This document shows, in pieces, positions 22,028 through 35,200 of a DNA stretch of 64,000 nt (its first letter is position 1; each line of letters starts with the position of its first letter). Both the position numbers and the translations under genes were made by a program. The notes beneath the pieces are model-generated. The model saw only the letters and a program-made list of their open reading frames with translations. It ran no database searches and was not told where the DNA came from. Source of the stretch: Mangifera indica. Its lineage: Eukaryota > Streptophyta > Magnoliopsida > Sapindales > Anacardiaceae. The DNA lies in assembly GCF_011075055.1 (NCBI RefSeq), contig NC_058155.1:8279537-8343536 (forward strand), written 5' to 3'.

Positions 22028-25000
22028 CTGTTCTGCGAAATGCATCCACAAGTATTGCAGTAAGGGGATGTGCTTTAAAACAGAAGCGAAGTCCAGTGAC
22101 ATTCTATATAACAACCTAGTTTTCTTCGTTGATGAAGGTAAGCAGACGTGAAGATGATGAAAAAGTGTTGAACACTATCTGTTACTCCGTCCTTCCAATT
22201 TTCCAGGTTTTGATATCCCAATGGTTGATAGCACCATACATGGAGGTCGAAATTCCGTATCTATTTGGGTAAGGGTCCCAGTATCCTTGGAGGCCAGATG
22301 CAGGTGTTAAAAACTTCACCAAGCTGAAAATGCATCCAATGCCATGGATGACATAAAAGCAAGAGAGTAAGTTCAGAAATTTGGGCATATATCTCCAAAT
22401 GAATAAACTTTTTTATAACAATTTTAAAATCAAATTGAAGATCATTTAATTTAAATTTAAAAGAACTAACCTGGGAACACTCCAACCCTTGGCAAAGGTA
22501 GAAGTGTGGGTAAATGGAGCATGTGCTAGATCTAAAAGGTTATCCAGAAGTAGCCCGTATTCAATTGGAAGTTCCATAACAATCTGTCATTCAAGGACAT
22601 GAGAGATAACAGAAGATACAAACTGTTATAAGAGATCATGCAAGCATGATTGATGTAAATCTTGTAACCACAACATATGAAACAATTTCAATTCCATTAA
22701 AGCATACCTCGCATGAATTTCAAATCCTGAAAGAGGTAATAAAGAATTAAGGTTGGCTGTTGGAGCATCATCACCTGGCCAAATCCATACCATTCCCTCT
22801 TTTTCGAAACATGGCATTGATTTTATCTTCAAATTAAGCAATCTTGTAGATGGCATTTTCTCACATTTTCCATCTGTCGTGTATTTCCACCCTGATAATT
22901 ACTAGCAAAACATTTTTTCAAGAGTCAGCAATATTCATTTTCTAGCTGTATCAGTCACTATAGACACATAAAGTCCATAATAAAAACTGTGCATAATATT
23001 CAAGTATCTTTAATAGTTCTAACTAACCATGGTTTGGACATTGAACGCGACCCTCATTTAGTGAACCAAGGTGATGAGGGCATACTCTATGTGCACATGT
23101 ATCCTGGACACAACCAGGTTTCCCATCTTTGCCGCAAAAGATAACCCATGGTTCCTCAAAACATTCAATTGGAATCTGAAACAGAGATGGTAAGATACAT
23201 GTCAAAATATCCGCAGGTAAAAGTTTTGGACATTACATCACAACCACCCTGCCTGCATTCAAAAGCATCAAGTATGAAATTTGTTAAAGCACATCAATAT
23301 ATTGGATACCAGATGTTTTTCAATTGGGGATGATATGATTGAACTGGACCGGAGACATTCAAGCTTTTCTGGGGCAACTTAGCTTTAATGGTATCCAGCG
23401 ATTACATAGAAGTACAAGCAGACAGCAACATTGATCAGAGTCTGAGGTGTTACTATCTTGTAACAGCCTATCATTAACCAATGCTTCCATGTGAACTTGT
23501 TTATCCAAAGCAGTGGCAGCCCTTGCTTCAGATATATGAACCTGTTTTTGTTCATGGAATATCGGCTATGAGATGGCAGTTATAAGTTCCACATATATTG
23601 GGTGTATTTTAGCCTTTAATTGTTTCATCTAGGTCATGATTAATGAAATGAAAGAATTTCAGTCTGCCCAAATCACAGAATTTAGATTAATAGAGTATAT
23701 TTAAGTCACATGATATATCAGCAATTGCTAACTTTCAAGACCTGATTATGAGCCAGAGATAGTTCTTCTTGCAACTCAGCAAGCTCTTTCCTCATTGTGC
23801 CAATGGACTTGTAATCACGTGCTGAAGGATTTAGAACTTCAACAACCTACATCATTGTCAATAAAAGTGCATATCATCCTAAGGAAGCAATCAGAACTCC
23901 CAAATGTTCATTACAATGCCAGGACAAAATCAGCCCAGCTATCACTGTTATTCTAGTTCTGAAAATATGCTGCTTTTGTTTGTCTAGATCATTCAGATGT
24001 AATGCTAATATCCATAATTTACGATGATGAAGAAATATAATGCCCTCACAATTTTAAGAATCAAACAGAAATAGAAAAACTCTAATTAGTCAAGAAAGGC
24101 CAGGAATAGCAGAGACTTTCTCATGGAGAAGCATAATTGTGAGCACATCTTGTCGAGCCTTCCAATCACAGTACTGAATATTTTACCTAGCAACTTCAAG
24201 CACTTGATTCACATGCAAAAACTTCCTTTACATTGAGGGACTTTACACCTTGGATCCTCCACATCGAAGAGTGTGCTCCATCCATTCTTCTTATCTACTA
24301 AGCCACTGTCCTCCCCAATTACAGCTAATACCCTGAATCCTCCTTGAACGCACTATAAACCCGCACCAATTTTAATATAAGAAAACAAAAAATGTTATTT
24401 CCAAGTAACCGCATAAGAACTCTATCAGCAAACATAGAGATTTTCTCTTATTATGGTAAAATTTAAGCTAATAAAATTATGAAAGCTCCTTTCTCTTTTT
24501 GATAAATGCATGATTTGCTCAAAAACATAAGCAGGGCATTTTTCTTGAGGCCTCGCAATAATGCATATAACTTAATAGGACAAAAGCAAGAGCAAAAGGA
24601 GGGATTCATACGTTTCCAATGTTGTGCCACTTCTAAGCCACAACTGCAACAACTATTCAATAAGCTTAACCTTGGTCCAGATTCAACAAATGGCCAAATA
24701 AAAACCAGCAAGTAAACCTATCAAGACTGCATTATACTATGATCTAGTTACATTCCAACAAATCTAGCAGCAACCTAGACAAACCTATCATATAAACAAA
24801 TCAAATTCGAATCTTTCGACTTTCAACAACAAAAAGCAAGAAGCGAATTCAACTATCATATTGGCCGCCCAAACTAAGTTCCTCTCCAAACTACCCAGAT
24901 TACAAAGAAAATTACCAGAAAGCCACAAACAAATAAAAACAAACATACATCTTTTTAACGTTGAACACCTCAAACAAGCAGCGAATTCAACTTACAAATT

Positions 25001-25157
25001 AACCGCCAAAACTACGTTCTTCTCCAAGAATAAAAACTACCCATGTAAACAAACCAATCAAAAAAGACAGAGTAAAAACCTTTTTAGTGTTAATCCTGGA
25101 TGGTCTACACAGCGAGATTGGAAGAGACAGAACAGCGGCAGTAGCAATAGCGCTCAT
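22028..25157 (-). pseudogene. CAO: Chlorophyllide a oxygenase relic A, 8 exons, several disabling changes
   Basis: CAO is the plastid Rieske mono-oxygenase that converts chlorophyllide a to b. Exons on the minus strand: 25157-25080 (start MSAIATAAVLSLP, a plastid-targeting N-terminus), 24352-24117, 23846-23742, 23541-about 23304, 23175-23028, 22891-22708, 22583-22471 and 22323-22028. The Rieske ligand pattern survives as CAHR...CPNH in exon 5. Exon 6 has WIWPGDD, exon 7 the [14 protein letters not shown] iron-site region, exon 8 LQGYWDPYP. Defects: a one-base deletion in exon 2 (236 nt), a one-base deletion in exon 4, loss of the end of exon 4 with its donor, a one-base insertion after WDPYP, and an in-frame stop before the HHLHVCLPSS segment. 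The last exon is missing. It cannot make an active enzyme. Confidence 0.88.
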
Positions 25158-26181
25158 GGCTTTTGAACAGTGCGCACTGTGAATAGTGAAGAGTCAGATT
25201 AGCATGGTTTGTTAATGTAACAGTTCAAAAGAAAAAATCTAAAAAAATAATATTAAATTGGGTGTAGTAGTTCTACACCCAGCAGCTACCGTCTAATCTG
25301 CCAATAGACGTAGGGCTAGCATCTCAACGGCCACAAGCCCTCCTTTTTTTTTTAATTAAACATTTCCTATATCTATTTCAATTTATTTTCATTTGCTTAT
25401 ATAATTTTTCAATTATTATATTTGTTTCATTCATATCAAAATAAATCTTAAATCAAATGAGTCTAATCATTTTGATTGTTTTTTGAGATGATTTTAATAT
25501 AAATTTGAAAATTTTGTTATTTTCTAAGAAAAAAATATGATAAATAATTTAGATGAATTCATTTATATATGGGCAATGAAAAAAAATGACTTAGTATAAA
25601 CACAATAAGAGAACCCCTGTAAGAACAAACAAGAGTTAAGTTAAAACTCTCATTCTCATATATTATTATAAAGATGTCATAGATTAAAAATTCATATAGA
25701 ATAACAGATTTAAAATAGAAAGTGGCATTATTAGCTACTTCATTTAAATTTTTCGAACCTAGATATCTTAGAAATGATATATGAGAATAAAAAGTCTAAT
25801 TTTACCATTACTTATTCCTATAAAGTCTCTTTTATAATGTTTATAGTGAGTCATTTTCTTCTCAATTGAACCTATAAAAATAAATTCATTTCAACTATTT
25901 GAGTTTTTTTAATTTAAAATATAATGAAATTGATAAAGAATGTGATGTTGAAAATGACTAAAAAAGTATCACAAATTGATATTTTAAAATTTTATAATTA
26001 ATATTATATGTTATATTTGATTTATGATATTTTTCTATCATGTAACAATAGTGTACATAATTTATATACACAGATGATATATCATCATATAATTAGATAA
26101 TTTTGAATTAAAAATAAAATAACACTTAATCACATGATGATACATTATTTGTATATCTAACTTTTATATGAAAAGTATATA
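25158..26181. repeat. Duplicated intergenic flank (copies at 5.65-6.68 and 57.1-58.15 kb)
   Basis: No gene. Starts directly upstream of CAO relic A. About 1.3 kb of CAO upstream sequence, present at 4.4-5.6 and 55.85-57.15 kb, is missing here. Contains the GTAGTAGTTCTACACCC hairpin. Confidence 0.65.
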
Positions 26182-26186
26182 CATAT

Positions 26187-26680
26187 TGTAACATCTCTGG
26201 TCCAATAATCCGACCCACTGTCAAGATATTGTCCACTTTGAATACATAGTCTATCATGGGTTTGCTTCTAGGCTTTGCAACCCATGATGGACTGTATATC
26301 TAAAGTGGACAATATCTTGACAGTGAGTCGGGTTATTGGACCAGGGATGTTACAAATGGTATCAGAGCAGCTCCGCGTATCCTCTTGAACGATGGTGGGA
26401 CAAACCTTAGCGAGGACGCTGAGTCCCGTAAGGGGGGGTGTATGTGATACTCTTAGGTGAATCCCACATCGACAAAGCATGAGAGAGATGTTGAGTCTGT
26501 CTATATATCCCACATTGGTTAGTGGTAGGAGAATTTGACTGGTTAAATAGCCTATGAGCTCCTTAACTGTTAAAACGCGTTTTGGGTTGTAAAGTCCAGA
26601 AGCAAACCCATGATAGACTGTATGTCCAAAGTGGACAATATCTTGACAGTAGACCGAGTTATTGGATCAGGGATGTTACA
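26187..26680 (+). mobile_element. 494 bp TRIM-like LTR retrotransposon with rearranged 5' LTR
   Basis: Begins TGTAACATC, ends GATGTTACA, and is flanked by the 5-bp duplication CATAT (26182-26186 and 26681-26685). Matching sites at about 6670 and 58150 are empty. A primer-binding site TGGTATCAGAGC (26357-26368), complementary to initiator tRNA-Met, lies two bases after the 5' LTR end. A purine tract AAGGGGGGG lies near 26431, and the 3' LTR probably starts at TGTGATACTC (about 26443). There is no coding capacity. The 5' LTR (26187-26354) is not a copy of the 3' LTR: its left half is an inverted copy of its right half, forming a long hairpin. Confidence 0.8.
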
Positions 26681-26685
26681 CATAT

Positions 26686-28640
26686 AGTATTGCTCTTATC
26701 TCTACCATAAGTGAAGTTTTTTCAATAAAATTCTAGAGTTTCATTTAATTTAAATAAGAATGTAAGTAATAAAACTATATGATTAATTTGACATATTTTG
26801 AAAATAGAAAATTTTATTTTGTGAACTAGCTAGCCGAAAGCATTGAGGTCGGCCTATCAAGAGCTCAATACAACACAATCCAATTGGCGTTGAGCCATGT
26901 GTGAGCCTTCATTTGCTAGTGGTTCAGCCCACATTGTTAGACTGCACTATAGTAAGCCTAGAGATACAACATAGAAGGGTTAAAATTGAATATAAGTAAA
27001 TATATAAATGATTAATTAAGAAATTATAAAATCTAAAAAAGGACAGTGTGAAATTTTAAAGATTATTTTGATATTTTAATTATATTATACTAGTCAATTT
27101 TTAAGACTAAACAAGGTATACTTTTTTTTTCATACAAAGGGGTTAATTTAAAATTTTTAAATCCAAGTTTGGATCTGTCTCTATTGATATTCAAATTTAT
27201 ACTTACTATAATTATATATACCATTACCCTTAAATAATATATATTATACCATTAATATCAATTACATTCTAACATATAAACAAATTATATATCCTTCACT
27301 CAAGAATTAATCACTTAGATATTTATTTTTAATTAAAAAATTTTATATAATCAAAACAATATTGATTAAATACAATCTCAATTTGATTGTACTTGAAATG
27401 GTTTGAGTTAACTTGAATTGCATTTTGATCGAATTTCGCCATATCATGTGTTGTTTGCCCAGTTCTCACCATATGATAACAAAAAATAAAAAATTGATGT
27501 GGCATGTTAATAATGGACAGAGTAAAAAAGATAAGAATATTTTAAAACAATATACATAAGGCTTGCGATCCGACCTTGTATATGTAGAACCAAGCCTTTT
27601 TTGTTAATTTTTTTAAAAAATATTTTTTATATTATAATTATTATTTTATTTATTTATTTATTTTTAAATAAATTATGTACATTATCAAGTTGGGTTAGAC
27701 TAAACTAAAATTTTGTGATTCGGTCAAGCTGCAGGACGACTTGACTTATTTGACATGTGTACATAAAATAAATAAAATCTATTTAAATTCAAAATCATGA
27801 TAAAACCTAAGATAGAGAATTGGTTTTGGGGGAGGTCTTTTCCTCCAAAAATTTATATATAAAATAAAGAAGGAGATAAACAGAGAAACTATTTAGAAAG
27901 AAATAGAAATTGTTTTACCTGCTTGGCCAGTATTACCAATTCGTTAGTCGGCCTTTAAGAGGACTTGTTCTTGTGGCTGGAAGGTGGCTTCCCAGAAGCT
28001 CCTCATATTTCTAACTAGGTTTACTTACCAGCCCTTCAAAAACCTATTGATTATCCATTAGTGCTTCCCCTGGTTTCCACAGGCCCCTGAGGAGTAGGTA
28101 AGTCCATGGGATTTTTAGTTACCCACAATCCAAACAAACTTTATTTATTTATTTGTTTAAGGAGGAAATTTTATTTGAGTAAATCACTTTTCAAAGCAGA
28201 CTAATTATACTAAACAAGTGATATCTCAATTCCAGTGATTAATGTCACAATCATGATATTATATAAATCAAGAGTTTACTTTTAAAATACTCTCAAACGG
28301 AATTTGAATTTTTGCTCGAATCCATTCCTTGGAAGAAATTAATTGCACTTGACGGATAAACGTGGAGCTTATCACCTATGTGCCCCAGGCCCAAGAAGCA
28401 TAGATAATGCTGAAACACCAAAACAGATATGAACCATAATTCTAAAAAATATAGAAAACGTAAATGTAAAAAAGTGTAAATATTAATTATACGGGAATAT
28501 ATTAAATTATTATTATTTAATTTTAATAAGTTTATTTTAAAAAATTAGAATTAGCCAAAGTTACCTGGCAATGGCTGTCCATTATATTTTCCATGTCCCG
28601 AACAAGGATTAACAGCAGAATAGTGGACTTTTTGCAAAAA
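26686..28640. repeat. Duplicated intergenic flank including block R (copy at 50.2-52.35 kb)
   Basis: No gene. Up to about 26950 it continues the 6.7 and 58.2 kb copies. From 26960 to 28640 it runs parallel to 50820-52345, with landmarks AACAATATACATAAGGCTTG, GGCTGGAAGGTGGCTTCC, TCTGGTTTCCACAG-type sequence and TTACCTGGCAATGG. The last 700 bp is a divergent R block. Confidence 0.65.
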
Positions 28641-30059
28641 AAAAAAAAACAATTTATTTGGTTGAAAAATATATTTCCACTTGCCAAAGTTTGATAAAAC
28701 TATTTCCCACTTTTGGCAAAACTATATTTTGGCAGTTTGAATAATTTTGGTACTAATAATAATATATTATCATATAACTAAATATTATTTTTTTTAATAA
28801 TTTAAAATTATCTAATAACTTAATAATTCTTTATCATTGATATTCATTATGATACCATTGGCGATCAACAGATATGTTGCTAGACTATCATTGTCCTTAG
28901 ACAACTCCATCTTGTGTGTTCATCGTTGGGCCACCATTTGTCAAAGAAAATAGTTAGATTTTAGGTTTGGTATCTTATAGGGGAAAAGTAAATTTTTTAA
29001 AACTTAATTCATATAAAAATTATTAGTCTTCCAAACTAAAAAAGAAAAATAAAATATAATTTTAATTATTTTAATATTACTAATAAATAATGATTTTATC
29101 CCTTAATCCTAACAGAAATTTTATGAATGTATCTTAATAGATTAAAACTATGATGGGTATTTAAAATTTTTATCTGTTATTAGTATATATTTATCATTTC
29201 ATCAAAACTTGGATGAAAAATAATCATTTGGCCAATTATCATAATAGGTTTCTCGCTTTGAAGAAATCAATTGAGGCAGTGGGAATACTAGATAAATAGG
29301 CCTCCCACCCCACACATTTTACATAACCTTTTGTATAAGGTTGGAAGATTTTTTTGTGGTGTTTTGAGTTTTGTGAGAAAAGTGATTTCCGTCGCCTCAA
29401 TTTATTATATTTCCATGTTTCATATTTCAAATCTTCTTGAGTTTCTTGTATTATATACATATCATGTTATTAGTATGACCTGCTTAAATATATTTCAATA
29501 CTATTAATGTTTAAATATATTGTTATTATATTTGTTAAATGCAAATCGTGAATGTTTAAATTATGTTATTGTTCTGTTTGTAAAATATAAAGATGAATAT
29601 TTCAATCATATTATTATCTTCTTATAAATTACAAATGAAAAGGTAAATATTTTATATTCTAAAAGAAAAGGAATAGTTTAAACATAAATAAAAGAAGAAA
29701 TACATTCAAGCGGCCGGTTCCCCACTTTTCATTTATAAAATGGAAAGTTAAACGAAAATGGGGGACAAAAAACTATTGAATACGTTTTTATTATATATTT
29801 TCTTAATCACTTATTATTCAAAGTTGTAATTTAAAAGTAATTAATAAATTAATTTGAAAATGATTATATTAAAATTAATAATTTATTTTATAAAACGATC
29901 ACAAAAAGTAAAGTTCTATATTATTTTATTACAACTTGGCTATAAAAGGTATTATTAGCCACCTAATGCGGTATTATTATTTTAATACAATTTGGTTTGG
30001 AAAACTGGGGGACTGATATTCCCACTTGCCATCAGGATAATATTTTATCAAAATTTGAA
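28641..30059. other. AT-rich intergenic region
   Basis: No gene. The segment 28658-29236 may be a diverged Mutator-like MITE: CCACTTGCCAAAGTTTGAT at the left, and an inverted counterpart ending in TTGGCC at about 29235. The left end recurs at 52353. Otherwise no recognisable content. Confidence 0.5.
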
Positions 30060-30542
30060 GGGTGCGTTTGGTTAAAGGTTTTTAAGATTACCTTGGTAAT
30101 CTATCTTTTATTCCCTTGTTTGGTTTGTCAGTAATAAAATATTACAGTAATCTTCTATTACCAATACTGACGTGACAGGTAATATATGTGGTAATCTGAT
30201 TATCACCTTTACCTTAGGTATTTAAAGATTACTGGGATAATCTTGAGTTTATTATAGAAAAATTATTATTTATTAATTTTTTTGAGATAAAAATAAATTT
30301 ATTTTTAATTAATATGACAAATAATATAAAAAATATTTCAAAATAATTATATTTAAAGGGATTTAAATAAAATATTTTACTAGTAATCTTTTATTACTTT
30401 TAACCAAACACAATAATTATTTATATCTATCAAATTTTATCAAACATAGTAATCATTTATATTCAGTAATCTTCTAAGTAATCTATCTTCAAGGTAATCT
30501 TTCTATTTTAATAATCAAACATTACCCAAACCAAACGCCCCC
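30060..30542. mobile_element. 483 bp MITE with GGGNGCGTTTGGTT terminal inverted repeats
   Basis: The left end GGGTGCGTTTGGTTAAAGG and the inverted right end GGGGGCGTTTGGTTTGGG match over about 14 bases. Both are flanked by GAA, a possible 3-bp duplication. Internally, copies of GGTAATCT and AGATTACC in both orientations extend the symmetry. The terminus and 3-bp duplication suggest the PIF/Harbinger group, but GAA departs from the usual TWA target, so the superfamily is uncertain. Confidence 0.7.
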
Positions 30543-31479
30543 GAAAAGTATGTTATGCTGCTGCGAGATTCCCTGGCCTGCCCCCTGAATATATATATTT
30601 GTTTAAACTAAAAGCATCTCTGCCGATTATCCAAGTCACCAAGATCCGCCATTCAAAATTGCTAAGGTTTTAATTATGGGATCGGTATCTCGTTAGATCA
30701 TGGTTTGATTGATTTAATCAATAAAATTAATTTAATATTAAATTATTATAAATTTTTAAAATAATATTAATTATTTAATATATTTTTTAAACATAAATCA
30801 TATAGAATTTATTAAAAGTAATTTTGTATAATTATTAATAACAATCAAGTATATCAGTTTCTTTGAAAATAAATTTAAATTTAGTAAAATAAAAAAACTT
30901 AAAAAAAGATTAAAAACAACTCATAGTCCAATACATAGGCAAAAACATTAATTATACATTTTATTGTTAATTTAATTAAAATTTTAATAGAGACTCCAAT
31001 CGCCCTTCATCTTTATTATGGTCATCAAATATTATTATTTTATCATTTTCATTACCTTTAAAAATATAATATAATTATAATTTAACATAAATTTTAATCA
31101 CTGTAAAGACGGGTGAGTTGTGCAAGGACAAAGATTGTACTTTATTATGATTTCCGCAACTTCTTTCATGATAGAATAGAATTGAAACAGTGAAAGCCAT
31201 TCAGGTATTAAGTTTTATATTTTAAACTGATATTTTAAGTTAGTAATATTATATATACAAATAACAAATCTAAATTTATTTATAAATAATATTATAGTAT
31301 TATATGATTAAATATTATTTTATTATTAATTAAATATTATTTAAAAATAGTAGATACATTAATATATAAAAAATAATTATTATCTAATATTGTTGGAACG
31401 TGGAAAAACTAAAAATATGTAAAAGTTGGTCAAATTCAGTTCATTTAGAAATATTATTATATCGATGCATGGAGCTAAC
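30543..31479. other. AT-rich intergenic region
   Basis: No gene or recognisable repeat seen; a few low-complexity open frames only. Confidence 0.5.
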
Positions 31480-32268
31480 TCAAATTAAAGATTTTTTTTT
31501 CTCATTCTGTGACCGTGGGAACGCACTCTTTCTTTCTCGCTTGCAGTCAAACACTTTAATAATTGTTGGTTCAATCTTCCTCAAGCAGAAGAAAAGCCAT
31601 TACAGCTCTCTGGTTCTCCAAAACAAGTCTCAGAAACATAGCGATTCAGGTGCACTTGTTTTAAGCCTTCCATAATCACTTCCTGTTGTTTTCTTGTTCA
31701 CTCTCTTAATCTTCTGGTATTTAATTAGCTTTGCTTTAATTATTATTCCTCCTATTTTATCATTTACCTTTTTGCTTGAAGCTAGATTTTTTATCATTCA
31801 GCTTTTTCTCTTTTTATATTTGCCTAGCAAGAGTTACTTCTTTTAAACCACCACCACAACGCAAAAAATTAAAAAAAAAAAAACATAAAAAGCCTTTTTC
31901 CCTTGTCTTAATTATCCAAAAATTACTCTCCTGCAGTTCTTTGTTGTCTGTATTTTTCCTTTTTCTTCTCCGTTTGCTTAGAGCTTTTTCTCTTATATAT
32001 TCAGCTTTAAACCCAACCAAAAAAAAAAAAAAAATCCAAAATACAAAAAAAAAACCATTTTTTATCTTATTGCCAAAAAAAAAAAACAGCCTTCTCCTAA
32101 ATTACGTTTTGATCTTATTGTTTCTCATATTCCTAGTTTTAATTATCCAACAATTACTCCTGTAGTTCTCTGGTCGCTAGATTTTGTTCATTGAGAGTTT
32201 GTCAGTGTCTTTACTTCTTCAAACCAAAAAGAAGGAAAAGATAAAAAGTAAATTGCAAGAAATACGTA
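31480..32268 (+). promoter_or_regulatory. Promoter and leader region of NLR-2
   Basis: Matches the NLR-1 leader from GCACTCTTTCTTTCTCGCTTGC onward, through AAGCAGAAGAAAAGCC, AGCGATTCAG and the pyrimidine- and A-rich tracts to the ATG context TACGTAATGG. The 27-bp repeats and R block seen next to NLR-1 are missing directly upstream, so the copy is 5'-truncated and may be regulated differently. Confidence 0.6.
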
Positions 32269-35200
32269 ATGGCTGAACTGGCTACTGCTGCTGCTTTGGA
32301 AACAGCAGCAGAGAGAGTTACAGAGACAGTGTGTGAATTTGGTTGTCGGCAGATTAACTATATGTTTAAGTACCGGAGCTACATGAAGAAGCTGAAGGAG
32401 CAAGTTAAGGAGCTTGAAATTAGAAGAGAAGATGTGAAAGAAGATGTAGAAATGGCTAAAAGACAAGGTGAACAGATTTATAATGAAGTTACCGAGTGGC
32501 TGAAGAGTGTGGAAGAGTTCATGGAACGGGTAGCAAAGCTCGTTGATGATGAAGATAAAGCAAAGAAGCGCTGTTTCAAAGGGTTTTGTCCTGATTTGAT
32601 TAAACGTTACAGGCTCAGCAAAGAAGCAGAGGAGGTCGCGGAGGCAGGTGCCAGGGTCTTGGAAAAAGTAAAATTCAGTAGAATTTCGCACCCACCCCTT
32701 CTACGGAGGACGGAATCCATATTCGTCGGTAAGGAGTACGAACACTTTGACTCAAGAGAGTCAAATTTCCAGGAAATTATGGATGCATTGAAAGATTCTA
32801 CTGTTAATATGATTGGAGTGCACGGGATGGGTGGTGTGGGTAAAACCACACTGGTCAAAAAAGTTGCTTGGAAGGCTAAGGAAGATAAGTTATTTGATGA
32901 GGTGGTGATTACTGAGGTAACACAAACTCCCGATCTTAAAAAAATTCAAGCCGACATTGCTGGTCAATTGGGCATGATATTTAGGGACCAGGACAGTCCA
33001 TTTGGAAGAGCTGATCAATTACGTCAGGGGTTGAAGAAGTCCAAGAGAATCCTTGTAATAGTAGATAATATCTGGAAGAAGCTTGACCTGATGGATGTTG
33101 GAATTCCTTTAAGCTATGATAATAAAGGTAGCATGACGGAACACAGGAAAGAAAGCAATGATGAGCAAGAGCGGTGCGCAATATTGTTAACAGCTAGAAC
33201 GTTAGCTGTCTTAAATCAAATGAAAACTCAAAAGAATATATCGGTTGAGCCTTTAGCTACTAATGATGCAAGGAGTTTGTTTGGGAAAATTGTTGGTGAT
33301 TTATCAGAAAAACACAGTATAGCAGCGGAAATAGTAGAAAAATGTGCAGGGTTACCACTTGCGATTACAACAATTGCAAATGCTTTGAAAGGAAAAAGTG
33401 ATTATGTCTGGAAGGATGCCCTGCATCAGTTAAAAAGTTGTAATCATAGATGCGTTCCAGAAATGGATAACACTTTATACTCAACTATTGAATTGAGTTA
33501 CAAATTGTTGAACAGTGAAGAAGCCAAACGGATACTTCTACTTTGTGCTCTATATAATGATACCCATGTCGCTCACTTCTTGTTAAGAGGTATGGGGTTG
33601 GGTTTGTTTGAAAATGTTTACTCAGTTAATGATGGAAGGAATAGAATAAAGTCATTGATTGATTATCTCCGAGATTCGTGTTTGTTGTTGAAAGGTAACG
33701 ATAATGAGATGGTCAAAATGCATGATGTCGTTCATACTGTTGTTGTATCAATTGCCAAAGAGAAATATATGTTTGATATTCGAGATGTCGAGGGCATTAA
33801 AGAGGTGTTGATGAACAGAATGTACAAAGATTCGATTGCAATTTCTCTGTCTAATAGAGACATTCATGAGCTTCCTGAAAGGGTAGAGTGTCCAAAACTT
33901 AAGTTATTTACTTACCATATTAAAAAAGATCTTGTTTACGAATCCTAGACCACTTTTTCGAAGGAATGAAAGAACTCAAAGTACTAGAATTGGGAGGAGT
34001 TCATTTATTACTGCCACCACCATCATTTGTTTGCCTAACAAACCTTAAAAGATTGTGCCTAGAGAGTTGCTCTTTAGGAGATATAACAATGTTGGGCGAG
34101 CTAAGGAAATTAGAGACTCTTGAATTTCTAAGTTGTGATTTTGAACAGTTGCCAGAAAGATTTAAACAACTGACGGGACTTAAGTTATTACAATTGTGCA
34201 ATTGTCCAAAGCTTAAAGTAATCTCACCAAATGTCATAGCCAGCTTGTATCGATTAGAAGAGCTATATATAATTAATAGCTTTGATCGATGGGAAGTTGA
34301 AGGACAAAATAATGCCAGTCTTGCAGAGTTGAAGGAATTGCCTCAATTGAACACTTTATGCATACATATTCCGACTGTGCAGATGATACAACAAGACTTT
34401 ATTCCAGTGAACTTAGAAAAGTATAAAGTACATATTGGAGATGTATGGGACTGGTCTTATGAATATGAAACCTCGAGAACTTTGAGGCTAAAGTTCAATG
34501 GAAGCAGTCATATGAGGTATGGGATCGAAATTTTGATGGAGAAAGCAAAATATCTCTATCTAGATCAGCTGGATGGTGTTAAGGATATACTTTGGGAACT
34601 TGACAGAGAAGGTTTCCCAGAATTAAAGCATCTCTCTGTACGAAATGGTTCTGAAATTTTGTATATTGTCAACTCGATGGAGTGCATTCATTCTGATGAT
34701 GCCTTTCCAATCTTAGAATCAATGTTTCTTATTAATCTAGGTCATATGGAGAAGATATGTTGCGGCCTAGGTAGTGAAAAATCTTTCAGCCAATTAAGAA
34801 TATTAAAAGTAGCTGATTGTGACAATTTGAGGTATCTCTTCTCATCCTCCATGGCCAAAAACATACTGCTGCTTGAAGAAATCGATGTAACTAATTGCAA
34901 GATGCTAAAGGAGATTTTTGGTGAAGACAGTGAACACCATGCTGATGAAAACAAAAAGGTTTGTAAGATTGAGTTTAAACAATTGCACTCAGTGGTACTA
35001 CAAGGCCTACCGCAGCTCATAAGATTTGGCTTGGAGGTATGTATCTCTTTGCTTTTTTTTTTTTTTTCCATTTATTTTCTTTTAATATATAAGTTGTTTA
35101 TGGAGGAATAATATTTGTGTCTACAGGTTGTGTTACCAAGATTGGAGAACTTGAAACTGTCCTCCATTAAGATTGAGAACATATGGGTTAATCTACTCCA

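Noticed and set aside
26357..26368. TGGTATCAGAGC considered as part of a tRNA gene
   Set aside because: It is the primer-binding site of an LTR element; no tRNA cloverleaf surrounds it.
28658..29236. Possible third Mutator-like MITE
   Set aside because: The ends are only loosely similar to the family and no clear target duplication is seen, so it is mentioned but not called.
31776..32165. 129-codon open frame upstream of NLR-2
   Set aside because: Lies in the NLR leader, low-complexity Lys, Phe and Leu from poly-A and poly-T tracts, and not open in the other leaders.
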